A DNA stretch of 64,000 bases, taken from NCBI GenBank assembly GCA_014529385.2, contig CM043953.1:75959372-76023371 (forward strand). Reading direction: 5' to 3'. Position numbers and translations under genes: made by a program. A model generated the notes under the pieces. It was not told where the DNA came from. It ran no database searches and saw only the letters and a program-made list of their open reading frames with translations. This document shows positions 1 to 9,268 of this stretch, piece by piece. Source of the stretch: Adiantum capillus-veneris. Taxonomy: Eukaryota; Streptophyta; Polypodiopsida; Polypodiales; Pteridaceae. Positions within the stretch are counted from its first letter, which is position 1. Each line of letters opens with the position of its first letter.

Positions 1-227
1 TTGAAATGACGCCCTGATGCAGCACTTGCAATGAGTTCTGCCAAGGGCCAAAGGATCAACATGTTTATGAAAACAGACAAATACTGAAAAAGCTCTAAAT
101 CAAAGGTCCAAAGCTATCCCAACTCTTATGCACTACTAGCCATCTACCTAAGCCTTGATCTGACATTCGTTTTGGAACTGGAAAAACAAGGATATGGCCA
201 AGCCCTAGAGCATCTTGGAGCTTACTT

Positions 228-240
228 CCCCCCCCCCCCC
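228..240. repeat. poly-C run (13 C)
   Basis: Homopolymer of 13 C in otherwise unremarkable sequence. The true length may differ because such runs are error-prone. Positions 1-227 show nothing I recognise. Confidence 0.85.
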
Positions 241-307
241 AAATTTCTGGTCACAAAGCAAGAAGGGACAACAAAATCGATAATAATATATGTCCAATAA
301 AACTCAC

Positions 308-308
<1 letters not shown>

Positions 309-360
<52 letters not shown>
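309..360. repeat. (AG)n microsatellite
   Basis: Uninterrupted AG dinucleotide repeat of 26 units followed by a short GAA-rich tail. It is one of several AG/CT tracts in the window (50506-50545, 54109-54128, 56743-56784, 56839-56877). Confidence 0.95.
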
Positions 361-363
<3 letters not shown>

Positions 364-1290
364 GAAGAAGAGTATTTTAACGTCGCAGGAAACCTTGAAG
401 ATCTATCCGACGAGGAGAGTTGAACTCAAGACCTGTTATTCAAGAGGGAGGAGGCCAAGCCTAATGTCGTGTGCTCTCAGTGATGTGACCTGCCGACCTG
501 ATCAGACCACATCAACCTCTGCTTGCCCGCATCATTAGACGCAGGCTGGAGTGTGTTTCCTCTCAATTGTTTTAGTTTCCAATTATTTGGTTTGTATCTT
601 CATTTTTTATTATCCTCGGTTGGTTGTTTGTTGCTTGTTTTCACGTGCTTCTTCCTTGGTACATGGTGTATGTGGTTGGGCGCATGTGCATGGGTGGGTT
701 TGTTTTATCTGACTTGCGTCGGTGGGTTTGTGAAGCTTGTCTTGACAGTTTGGCTTTGACTCATCTTGTTCTGGGTTGGTTTTGGTTTTCTCCTTGTTTT
801 TTGTCTTTGTTCATTTTTTTGTTTTCGGCATCTATGCTGGGATTGGTGCTCTACTGTCTCTACCAGGACTTCCGCTGCTGGACATTTTCAGAAGGGCCTT
901 AAGATTTCCTTTATGGATTCCTTGACACTAGCTTCAACAGTTTTGATTTACACGAGACACCTTTATCAAGTGGACTGTCTTCTGCATTGATAGCTCTTAC
1001 TTGGCAGCTCCAGTTTTGTGTACTCGCCGGTTTTTCCTCATCATCTCCATCGAGAGATTTCTTGGTGATGATAGTGATTCTTATCTCTCATCTTCGTCAT
1101 CCATAGATACCCCTCTTCTATGGTTTCACAGTTCCACGAGTCCAGATGGTGCAGGTAGTGGGCTTTTGCCCAACATTGAACAGCTGTCTTTAACCAGCAA
1201 GCCATTGGCAAGGAGGTAAAATCACTGCAACAATCACTGAACTGATCTGAAACAACAAACACTCGAACTTGAAAGAGAGAAACACCTCAT
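361..1290. other. no recognisable gene
   Basis: T-rich and G-rich sequence from about 540 to 870 keeps short plus-strand frames open, but they have low complexity and no domain I recognise. I see no TSD, LTR end or coding homology here. It could be the untranslated part of an old retroelement. Confidence 0.4.
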
Positions 1291-1299
1291 AGTAGACGA

Positions 1300-1460
1300 G
1301 AGACACGGAGTGCCGGAGTTCCACTCCCAAAAGCATTGGCCCCAAAGTCTAGCACCCTTTTGGTACTTAATTTTATATTAAATACTCCACGGAGTACAGC
1401 TTCCGGGAAGTCACTCTGTGAATAAAGGCATCAAATACAAAAGTCAGCGCCCCCAACACC
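1300..1460 (-). repeat. decayed LTR-like sequence related to family A LTRs
   Basis: The stretch around 1326-1385 reads like the family A LTRs at 34140-34215 and 40350-40435: GGAGTTCC, then TTGGCCCCAAAG, then a CCTTTTGGTA block and a TTTTATATTAAA tail. The order is the same but many positions differ and the ends are not clear. It is on the expected side of the A1 chromodomain (2298-2597, minus) to be the 3' LTR of that element or of a relative. Ends are approximate. Confidence 0.45.
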
Positions 1461-1623
1461 GAGACTACACTAATCTCTAATGGATGTCTCAAGGGCACTA
1501 AGATTACATACCCAAGCAATCACACGCAATTAAAAATATTCAGTGGTTGGCACATCACAATGCAACACAAATGCTCACATATGCATGTTACAAGACATAG
1601 AAACATAAAGTCGTCGATGAACA

Positions 1624-1893
1624 CTCCCCCCGCAAATAACCATCCAGGTCCGAGCCATAAGCTATTCAACGACTCCCTCCCACAAAAAAACCTAAAAAAG
1701 TCCGGGCCATGAGATATAGAGGCTTTTACAACCAAACACACCCCAGATCGCAGCCTGTGTCGTACCACTACTCAGACTTCTTAATAATCCCCCCGTAAAT
1801 AACCACAAGGGTCCGAGCCATGAGTAAAAACAACACTTTTCAAACATTCAATACTCCCCCCGCAAATAACCACAGGGGTCCGGGCCATGAGTA
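1624..1893. repeat. four dispersed copies of a ~40-bp unit
   Basis: Copies lie at about 1624-1660, 1671-1713, 1786-1825 and 1851-1893. Each starts with ACTCCCCCCGCAAATAACCA or a variant and ends near GTCCGGGCCATGAG. The second copy is the most diverged. On the minus strand each copy ends in a purine tract resembling the polypurine tract found just before a 3' LTR. Spacing is irregular, so this is not a simple tandem array. Confidence 0.7.
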
Positions 1894-2297
1894 TGTGCAA
1901 GCATTCTTAAACATCAATTTTCTTCAATACTCCTCCTTGGAGTAAATCACCAAACATTGAAACCAGTATTAAAACCACAATCAAACAATTCAAATCGGCA
2001 CCAAGACAAGTTTAAAATAGATACCATCCATTTCAAACAGGATCACCAGATAGGTTCTCAACAAAAAAAAAAAAAAACAGCATAAGCTAACTGAAAAAGC
2101 ATTCCCAACATCAACAGAGCTCGAAAAGACGATTGGCTTTCCATCCTAAAATGTACACCAAAATAAGGTTGTAGCTGATCGTGGCATGGTCCATGAGCTC
2201 TTGGACAGACATTGTGCTTGTAGCGGTAATAGCAATCACACTCGGCCTCCAAGGTTATCAACTCGAGAAGAGACACCTATTGAAAGATGACCAAAGA
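1894..2297. other. no recognisable gene
   Basis: AT-rich filler with an A13 run near 2064. A minus-strand open frame (2058-2276) lacks recognisable domains. By position this may be the untranslated 3' end of element A1. Confidence 0.35.
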
Positions 2298-2597
2298 TTA
2301 CAAGTTGTGATCAGCTAGGGTTTTTATGGCAAGCATTTCAAAATATCCCACTTTGCCACAAGCTGCACTCCGAACGAAGATATCAAAAGGCATATAACTT
2401 TGTGCAAAAATTTTCTTGAAAGCTTGCCAAGTCCTTGGAGTGTGCGGTAGTTCAAAAATATGAGGAATATCTGCCAGGCCCTCCTCCTCCATCCATTTTG
2501 CATCCAATGCCAGATAGTTCTTAAACTTGACTAAATACCGGCATATCACTTTACGTTTTATTTTCCTTTCCTTGTGAGCCATTATCTGTTCTGGAAC
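2298..2597 (-). pseudogene. family A chromovirus A1, chromodomain-like C-terminus (left part)
   Basis: The minus frame carries the end of a gypsy integrase: PEQIMAHKERK, then YLVKFKNYLALDAKWMEEE, matching the chromodomain-type tails at 21735-22001 and 35281-35480. After the matching part the frame runs into unrelated residues, so the original terminus is lost or diverged. It is the downstream end of A1, whose upstream part resumes at 12789. The two parts are separated by the solo LTR at 2603-12783, and both carry the duplicated target GAGAA (2598-2602 and 12784-12788). A chromodomain in this position normally steers integration to heterochromatin. Confidence 0.8.
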
Positions 2598-2632
2598 GAG
2601 AATGTCACGTGACACATCCAACCCTATGTGTC

Positions 2633-4096
2633 TGTCACCAGCATGTGACTACTATCTATCCTTTTTGTTGAATTTATTTACTTTCACTTTTTGGAAACAC
2701 CCCTCGGGAAATCTAACTGCCCTGCATTGCATAGCTAGTGTGGAACTGTCCAGAGGGAGTCCAGGCCTGAGGGCAAGAGAGCACTAAGGTTGGACAAGGA
2801 CTATGGTTAGCCAAGTGGGGTCATTGACTAGCCAAAGTGGAATCCTTTGGTACAGAGGCTACATTTCAATTCTGGATGTGGCCGCAGTGTACAAAGAGGG
2901 TCGGATGACCTAGAAAGATACAATGGCAGCATCTCCTAAAATTTAGGGAACTGCTATTTTGGGACCTGAAAATGTGTTGACGTCATTACCTCCGGAATGA
3001 CAAGGGGAACATTTTCTTACTCTGCCGTGAAGTCAACTGGGCAACCGGTTGGGATATTTTTAGGCGGCAACCCCGAAACGGGAAAATGCTTGTAAATATG
3101 CCAAGTGGCACCTTCTGGTGCACTTGCCTCATGAAACAAGAAGTGGCGCTGAATTTGAAGGAGAGAGAGCCTCATTTTCAGATTTTGTCACAGGTTAAGA
3201 GCTATGGAGTGCTTGCTTTCCCTCCTATGTACAGTGCGGTGCCAGGAGTGATGCCCTGCACGCTACGCACTGCCCTCTCTCTCCCCTTTGGCAGTATGTT
3301 ATGCCCCTCTAGTGGGCTCTTCATTTGACCAATGTACAGTTGTGTGGGTTCATGCGCGATTGCCGAGGCAAGAACCTCTTGCACAGGTACTGGATTAGCT
3401 AGCGGCTAATCCCCCCCCGCAGGTACAGGTGAATTCGGAGAGGTTTCACGCCAGAAATCTCGTCCGATTCAAAGGGCAAGTAGCCCTACAGGTGCGGGAG
3501 CTCGAGGGCTTGCTACGGATGCGACCGGCACGTGAAACGGAGCCCGAAACAGTGAATTACAGCCTGCTGTGTATTTTTGCAGGTTTAGGGTTTTGGCCCT
3601 AAACGGACCCTAATACCCCCAGGAGGTTCGGGGACGCAAGGGGACCGCTGTACAGGTGATCTGGCGCATTTTCAGGGCTGAAAACAGAGAATTCAGCATG
3701 CTGCAGATCCTCGCCAGGTTTTGCAAAGTGCCCGTATGCGTCGGGAAAGTCAGTCAATGCGTGGGAATACTGACTGTGAAGGGTTCTAGTACAGTTATGC
3801 TGCCGAAATCGGGCTGGAACAGTGGAAATTCAGCCGAGTTTATGCGGGGCAGCTTGTAGGGAACCACAACGTTTATTCCCTCTTTTGAACAATAAAGAAA
3901 TACCGAAAGGGGCGCCTAAGTTAGGGGCCAATCTGGTGTCGGTCTACTCATACAGGTGCAATGTAGCAGCCTGTATCCCTCTCCTTTGTTGTGTCTTGAA
4001 AGTACAGGTAAAATAGACGACTAATAATGGGTGAAAGCTAAATCAAGGTTTGAAGTAAAGTCTACCGCGCTTTTTGGATTGAACAGGCCGGTTTCA
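2633..4096 (+). repeat. 5' LTR of gypsy-1
   Basis: 1,464 bp, TGTCACCAG...GGTTTCA, with TG/CA ends. It is paired with 9842-11320. A block at 3893-3934 (AAAGAAATACCGAAAGGGGC and following GGGGCCAAT) recurs in the LTRs of families A and C, probably in the R/U5 part. Short open frames inside are not genes. Confidence 0.95.
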
Positions 4097-4114
4097 TGGT
4101 TCCATCGACGGGAT
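4097..4114 (+). promoter_or_regulatory. primer-binding site of gypsy-1
   Basis: TGGTTCCATCGACGGGAT begins immediately after the LTR terminal CA, the position and TGG start expected for pairing with a tRNA 3' end. It is not the usual plant initiator-Met site (TGGTATCAGAGC), which is present in A5. I cannot name the tRNA from sequence alone. Confidence 0.7.
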
Positions 4115-4204
4115 TAAATCACTTTTTCCCATAGAAGTGAGCCTTGGTCAGTTTTGGGCTTGAAGACACAGGGGATCATAGACCAGACACAGGGAATTGC
4201 AATT

Positions 4205-5104
4205 ATGGCTGACAGACCAGATGATGTGACTGAAGAGGTTTCCTCTTCACAGGGTCAACAGACACATGAAGTGGGTGAGTCGTCAAGACCACCACAGACA
4301 GATGACGATATATTCAGGACCCAGTTAGCTACTGCTCTGGCTATGTTCACACAAGTAATGCAGAACCCGAGGTTTTTAGCCTTTCTGCAACCTCTTGTTC
4401 CGTCTCAGCAAGTTGGGTCACTGGATCATATTCAAAAGCCTGTTAAGGCTCGAGCACATGTGATTCATACCGCACAGTCAATGGAAACACCTGTACACTT
4501 GACGGAGAACATGCAGTCTCCACAACCTATGCCTAAGGTGCAAGAACAGGTGGCTGAGATGCCAGTCTTTCAGGCTGTACCAGTTCAGCCCGCCACCTTT
4601 CAGCAACCTATAGCTGGTTCTAATGGGCAGGGAAGCAACCTACAGGCTATGCAACAGGTCTTCCCACCACCTTCAGTACACCTTGGCTATTTTGGAGGTG
4701 GATCCGTATTCCAGAGCATGGCTGGTCATGCACCTGGAAATCAGTTTTACACGCCAGGAACAGTGTTTGGGGGTGCTCAAACGATGATGCCTAACCCCAT
4801 GTACAGTGTCATGGGTATGCAACCAGGGTTTCAAAGCACTCAGGGCCAATTCGGGATGCCACAGGCAAATTTTGGTATGGCTGGAATTACAAATCAGCAG
4901 CCAAATATGGCATTTCCAGGTCAAGTTAATAGCGGCCAAGGAACACAGATGAACCCTAATAGTGTTCCCATGTTTCAGTCACTTCCATATGACAATTTAA
5001 CGCCGCTGGAGAGGCCAACTCCGTACAAAGAAGGTGGCAAAGGTGTGTCATTCACGACCTTTACAGGGTTTGATGACAGGAAAAAGGCTCTCTCATTCCT
5101 CTAG
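4205..5104 (+). CDS. gypsy-1 Gag, N-terminal segment
   Basis: About 300 residues. The acidic, Ser/Gln-rich N-terminus is followed by a long region rich in Gln, Met, Gly and Pro (roughly residues 80-270), then the start of the capsid-type domain (GKGVSFTTFTGFDDRKKALSFL). It ends at TAG 5102-5104 in the middle of the conserved Gag domain, so the stop is a mutation and not the natural end. The low-complexity Met/Gln-rich stretch is unusual for chromovirus Gag, which commonly starts close to the capsid domain. Confidence 0.8.
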   Translation: MADRPDDVTEEVSSSQGQQTHEVGESSRPPQTDDDIFRTQLATALAMFTQVMQNPRFLAFLQPLVPSQQVGSLDHIQKPVKARAHVIHTAQSMETPVHLTENMQSPQPMPKVQEQVAEMPVFQAVPVQPATFQQPIAGSNGQGSNLQAMQQVFPPPSVHLGYFGGGSVFQSMAGHAPGNQFYTPGTVFGGAQTMMPNPMYSVMGMQPGFQSTQGQFGMPQANFGMAGITNQQPNMAFPGQVNSGQGTQMNPNSVPMFQSLPYDNLTPLERPTPYKEGGKGVSFTTFTGFDDRKKALSFL

Positions 5105-6604
5105 CAGTTTGACAAGGCCTATGCAGGGGGAAACTTTACAGAGGCTTCAAAGGTCCGCAAGGCAGCCACTTTCTTGATAGGGAATGCAGGACAATGGTGG
5201 ACAACTTTATTGCTTCAAGGGCAAGCTCCGTCCACATGGATTTACTTTAAGCAGATTTTTGCAGCAACATGGTTATCTCATGACTTTGAAGCAGATGTCA
5301 TGACAGAATGGCACCAGCTAAATGCTGCCACTTGCACAAATCTGGATGATTACAATCAGAAGTTTTGGAAAGCTCTACTTCCAGTAACTTCCTATAGGTT
5401 TGTGCCATTGACAGAACAGATTGAAAAATACTGTTGTGGCCTACCTAAAGGATTGAGAAAGTACTGTACAAAGACTAAAGTCACTACTTTGACGCAGCTC
5501 ATCGAGGTAGCAAACACTGGCAATGGTTTGCTCAAGGGAGAAGATTGTGAATTTAACACTGGCGTCAAGGCAGGATCAGGCAAGAAAAATTCAGCCAAGA
5601 AGCACGTTCCCAATGAGGCTCCTAAAGGGACTCAGGAGTCAGCCAACGCAGGGAAAGATAAAGCTACGGCTGAATCAGAAAAAGGACCAGCAAAGAAATG
5701 GAAAAGACGTTTTCCTCGCAAGTCAGAAGAGCAAAAGAAGGTCCTGAGCACAAAGAACAAATGTTTTATATGTGAGCAGCCTGGCCACATTGCTTACAAT
5801 TATCCTACAAAGAAAAGGCCAGCTAATTCTGATGACAAGGAAGACAAGAAAGGAAAGAAGCCCATGGCTGGTCTAGTGCCAGATATGGTGGGTGACAAGC
5901 CGAATTCAGATGCAAGTGAGCTTTGCAGAGCATGGGGAAAGGTCAGGGATAAAACACTGCTTATCTTCTTTGATCCAGGTGCCAAAGCCAACTTTATTTC
6001 CCCAGAATTGGCTTCAAAGTTGGGAGCCAGACCTGAAGAGATGGGGTATACAGCAGAGGCAGGTTTGGCATGTCCTGGCCATACAGAGGCTGTGACACCC
6101 ATCATTGGAAAGTTGCGTCTACATATCCAGTCCTATGTAGATGCTGAAGAATTTTACATCATGCCACTGGACGGATGTGATGTGTTGCTAGGTATTCCTT
6201 GGTTATTTCGTGTACAGGGAATCATGGATGCCTACAACAAAAAGATCACTGTACAGAGCAGGGGAAAGACTCACATTCTGGATGTAAAGCTTAAAGGGGA
6301 GTCTATTCCTACTGTATCAGCTTCTGCTATTACTTCTGTAATGAAAAAGCATCTTTCTGCGTACTTGGTTTTTGCACGTGAAGTGTCAGATTGTGATGAA
6401 TCAAATTTATCTGTGCTAGATAAAGAAAGGTCAATGTTTTTACAACAGTACAGTGACTGTTTTTCCGATTCATTACCGTCTCAATTACCGCCAGAGAGAC
6501 CCGAGGACCATGCGATAGATTTGGTGCCAGGCAGTAGCCCACCAAATAAGCCTCTGTACAGGGTTAGTGCGGCTCAGCAGAAAGAGATAATGGGCCAAGT
6601 ATAG
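5105..6604 (+). CDS. gypsy-1 Gag C-terminal half, zinc knuckle and protease
   Basis: Continues the same frame. The retrotransposon Gag core (about 5174-5480; NAGQWWTTLLLQG) is followed by a Lys-rich linker and a zinc knuckle at about 5761-5805 reading CFICEQPGHIAYNYP. The fourth ligand, normally Cys as in CFGCGEHGHISGKCP of A5, is Tyr here. The aspartic protease follows near 5965 with FFDPGAKANFIS. The active-site triad is D-P-G where D-S/T-G is usual. The linker to RT ends at TAG 6602-6604 inside a segment that is open in the related copies. Confidence 0.85.
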   Translation, partial: QFDKAYAGGNFTEASKVRKAATFLIGNAGQWWTTLLLQGQAPSTWIYFKQIFAATWLSHDFEADVMTEWHQLNAATCTNLDDYNQKFWKALLPVTSYRFVPLTEQIEKYCCGLPKGLRKYCTKTKVTTLTQLIEVANTGNGLLKGEDCEFNTGVKAGSGKKNSAKKHVPNEAPKGTQESANAGKDKATAESEKGPAKKWKRRFPRKSEEQKKVLSTKNKCFICEQPGHIAYNYPTKKRPANSDDKEDKKGKKPMAGLVPDMVGDKPNSDASELCRAWGKVRDKTLLIFFDPGAKANFISPELASKLGARPEEMGYTAEAGLACPGHTEAVTPIIGKLRLHIQSYVDAEEFYIMPLDGCDVLLGIPWLFRVQGIMDAYNKKITVQSRGKTHILDVKLKGESIPTVSASAITSVMKKHLSAYLVFAREVSDCDESNLSVLDKERSMFLQQYSDCFSDSLPSQLPPERPEDHAIDLVPGSSPPNKPLYRVSAAQQKEIMGQV

Positions 6605-8095
6605 GAGTTGTTAGAAAAGGGGCTGATTCAGCCCAGTTCATCTCCATTCTGTTCTCCAGTGTTGTTGGTGCAGAAAAAGGATGGCTCATGGCGTATGTGC
6701 ATCGACTACCGTGCACTGAACAAGAATACCATCAAGAATAGGTTCCCTATACCTAGAATTGATGATATTATGGACAAATTAGAAGGAGCAGCTATGTTTA
6801 GCAGGATAGATCTAAAGAGTGGGTACCATCAGATCCGCATTAGATCAGAGGATGTGCACAAGACTGCTTTTAGAACGACGTTTGGCCTTTACGAATTTTT
6901 AGTGATGCCCTTTGGTCTCACAAATGCTCCTGCTACGTTCAATAGGATGATGGACAGAATTTTCCATCCACACCAGCAGTTTGTTGGTACATTCTTTGAT
7001 GACATGATAGTCTACTCAAAGAATGAAGAGGAGCATAGGCATCACTTGGCCATTGTGTTCAAAGACCTACGCAGTCATAGGTTGCTCATCAATGCAAAGA
7101 AAAGTGAGTTTTTTCTGGAAGAGATTCACTTTCTGGGACACATTGTCTCAAAGGATGGTGTCAGAATGGATCCTGCAAAAGTTGAAGCGATCAAGTCATG
7201 GCCAAATTTGAAGACGGTGCATGATGTCCGAAGCTTTTTGGGACTATGCTCCTATTACAGAAGGTTTATCCGAAATTTCGTTGAGATTGCTTCACCTTTA
7301 CATGCTCTTCAAAAGAAGGCAGTCACCTTTAGATGGACACAGAAAGAGATTTCAGCTTTTAATCTCTTAAAGGAAAAGATGACTTCAGATCCAGTCATTG
7401 TGTTGCTAGATCTTAGGAAGTCATTTGTGGTCCAGTGTGACGCCTGCGGTAGTAGCATTGGTGCAGTGCTAATGCAAGATGGCAGGGTAGTAGCCTATGA
7501 GAGCAGAATTTTGCAAGGGCCAGAGATGACCATGCAGGTCTATGAGAAAGAGTTACTGGCTGTGATTCATGCGCTCTTAAGTTGGAAACACTACTTGCTA
7601 GGTGCAGATTTCGTTGTCCAAACGGATCATCAGACCTTGCGATACTTCTTGACACAAACAAAGTTATCTGAGAAGCATATGCGATGGGCAAATATCTTGT
7701 CCATGTTCCATTTTCAGATTGTGCATGTGGAAGGCAAGAAGAACGTTGTGGCTGATGCCTTGTCAAGGAAGCCACAAATTTCAGCTGTGTCGATTCCTTA
7801 TCATCATGAACTTGATGATATGAGAGAACAGTATGCAAATGATGAAAATTTTGCAAGGGTCTTCGAGCAACTAATGGATGGACAACGTCATGAACACTAT
7901 CTTCTTAAAGACGGATTCATGATGATGCATGGCAGATTGTGTGTCACAAAGCCATTGCGACGCAAAGTTATGGAAGAGAGTCATGTCCCACCGTATGCAG
8001 GGCATCGTGGTATCGATGCTACAGTTAAAGCGGTTGAGACATTCTTCTATTGGCCTACATTGAGAAGGGATGTGGATGCCTTTGTGCGAGAATGA
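6605..8095 (+). CDS. gypsy-1 reverse transcriptase, RNase H and integrase zinc domain
   Basis: The RT starts with [19 protein letters not shown] (about 6668-6724), has the catalytic FFDD motif near 6991-7003 (the YxDD equivalent of this lineage) and the connection KTVHDVRSFLGLCSYYRRF. RNase H (about 7420-7760) shows acidic residues in [27 protein letters not shown] and VADALSRK. The integrase HHCC domain begins at SHVPPYAGHRGIDATVKAVE. The frame stops at TGA 8093 just where the first Cys of the C-x2-C pair is expected. RT and RNase H look intact, so this is the best-preserved enzyme sequence in the window. Confidence 0.9.
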   Translation, partial: ELLEKGLIQPSSSPFCSPVLLVQKKDGSWRMCIDYRALNKNTIKNRFPIPRIDDIMDKLEGAAMFSRIDLKSGYHQIRIRSEDVHKTAFRTTFGLYEFLVMPFGLTNAPATFNRMMDRIFHPHQQFVGTFFDDMIVYSKNEEEHRHHLAIVFKDLRSHRLLINAKKSEFFLEEIHFLGHIVSKDGVRMDPAKVEAIKSWPNLKTVHDVRSFLGLCSYYRRFIRNFVEIASPLHALQKKAVTFRWTQKEISAFNLLKEKMTSDPVIVLLDLRKSFVVQCDACGSSIGAVLMQDGRVVAYESRILQGPEMTMQVYEKELLAVIHALLSWKHYLLGADFVVQTDHQTLRYFLTQTKLSEKHMRWANILSMFHFQIVHVEGKKNVVADALSRKPQISAVSIPYHHELDDMREQYANDENFARVFEQLMDGQRHEHYLLKDGFMMMHGRLCVTKPLRRKVMEESHVPPYAGHRGIDATVKAVETFFYWPTLRRDVDAFVRE

Positions 8096-9268
8096 CTAAT
8101 TTGCCAAAAGGTCAAGTTTGACAGGCAAAAGGCACCAGGGTTATTGCAACCACTACCTATTCCAGATAAACCATGGGAAAGTATTGCTATGGATTTTATC
8201 TTTGATCTTCCGAGAACGCAGACAGGAAACGATGGTATTTGGACCATTATTTGCAAATTCAACAAACAGGCTCATTTTATTCTTGTCAGGAAGAAGATAA
8301 AGCCAGATCAGATGGCACGCTTGTTTATGAGCAATATTTTCAAGTATCATGGCATGCCATAGTCGATTGTTAGCGACCGTGATCCACGCATGACAAGTTT
8401 GTTCTGGAGAGGTTTGTTTGAGAATATGGGCACCACGCTCAAATTCTCTTCGTCATTTCATCCTCAAACAGATGGGCAGCCAGAAGAGGCAAATTCTACT
8501 GTCCTAGATCTGCTGAAGTGTTATGTGTCAGAGCATAAAGGAAAGTGGGAGCAGTATTTGCCATTGGTGGAGTATGTATACAATAATACAGTGCATTCAT
8601 CAACTGGCAAAGCACCCTTTGAGATAGTTGAAGGTGGCAAGAAAGTTCCTCCCATACTGCATACAAAGGACAAGATATTTGAAGCAGATAAGTATGTTCA
8701 GGACATGGATGAAATGTACAAGAAGGTCAAAGTGGCCTTAGAAAAGACTCAGGCAAAGCAAAAGAAAGCAGCTGATCGTCACCGTCGTGAAGTGGTATAT
8801 TCACTTGGTGATTGGGTGCTTTTACGCTTTGAAAAGGCAAGGTTAAAGAAGATGAAGGGCAAGGAAAGACTGTTTCCAAAGCTCAACATGCGTTACTATG
8901 GGCCTTTTCAAGTGTCCGACATAATCAGTGATGTTGCATATAGGCTGAAATTGCCTGACAGTTGGAAGATTCACAATGCATTTCATGTGAGTCTTCTCAG
9001 ACCCTATGTGGGTGATGTGCCAGAAGATATGCCAGCTGAAGATCAGCCGGAAGTCGAGGAACTTGACGAGATCTTGGTCCCTGAACAGATTTTGGCACAC
9101 AAAGAAAGGAAAGTGAAAGGCAAGGTTGCTAGGCGTTACTTGGTAAAGTTCAGAAACTATCCACCAATGGATGCTAAGTGGATGGAAGAAGGTGAACTTG
9201 TAGAGTCACCAACTCTGTTATCACTTTACCTTGAAGCCTTCGGTTTGCAACCTACCTTGACCCCTTGA
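8096..9268 (+). CDS. gypsy-1 integrase core and chromodomain-like tail
   Basis: Integrase catalytic Asp, Asp and Glu are visible in AMDFIFDLP (about 8189), VSDRDPRMTSLF (about 8372) and FHPQTDGQPEEANS (about 8457). A TAG at 8360-8362 interrupts between the first two. The GPY/F-type module (RYYGPFQVSDIISDVAYRLKLP) lies near 8890-8960. The chromodomain-like tail [11 protein letters not shown]...RRYLVKFRNYPPMDAKWMEE lies near 9080-9190. The frame ends naturally at TGA 9266-9268. The GPY/F module and chromodomain place the element among chromoviruses. Confidence 0.88.

Larger units (their letters stand above)
4205..9268 (+). pseudogene. gypsy-1 gag-pol polyprotein, four in-frame stops
   Basis: One reading frame runs from ATG 4205 (A at -3, G at +4) to 9268 without a frameshift. 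Order: Gag, zinc knuckle, protease, reverse transcriptase, RNase H, integrase, chromodomain-like tail. It is interrupted by TAG 5102-5104, TAG 6602-6604, TGA 8093-8095 and TAG 8360-8362. By comparison with family A proteins the three TAGs sit where Gln (CAG) is expected, and the TGA replaces the second Cys-pair ligand of the integrase zinc site. The upstream in-frame TTG at 4154 is an unlikely start. The polyprotein would make the virus-like particle and carry out reverse transcription and integration. As written it cannot be made full length without readthrough. Confidence 0.9.

Noticed and set aside
1624-1893. CRISPR-like array
   Set aside because: Units are imperfect, irregularly spaced and in a eukaryotic repeat context.
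4154-4204. gag start at 4154
   Set aside because: The codon is TTG; the first ATG in frame with good context is 4205.
5800-6105. Minus-strand ORF of 101 codons
   Set aside because: Antisense shadow of the gypsy-1 protease region.
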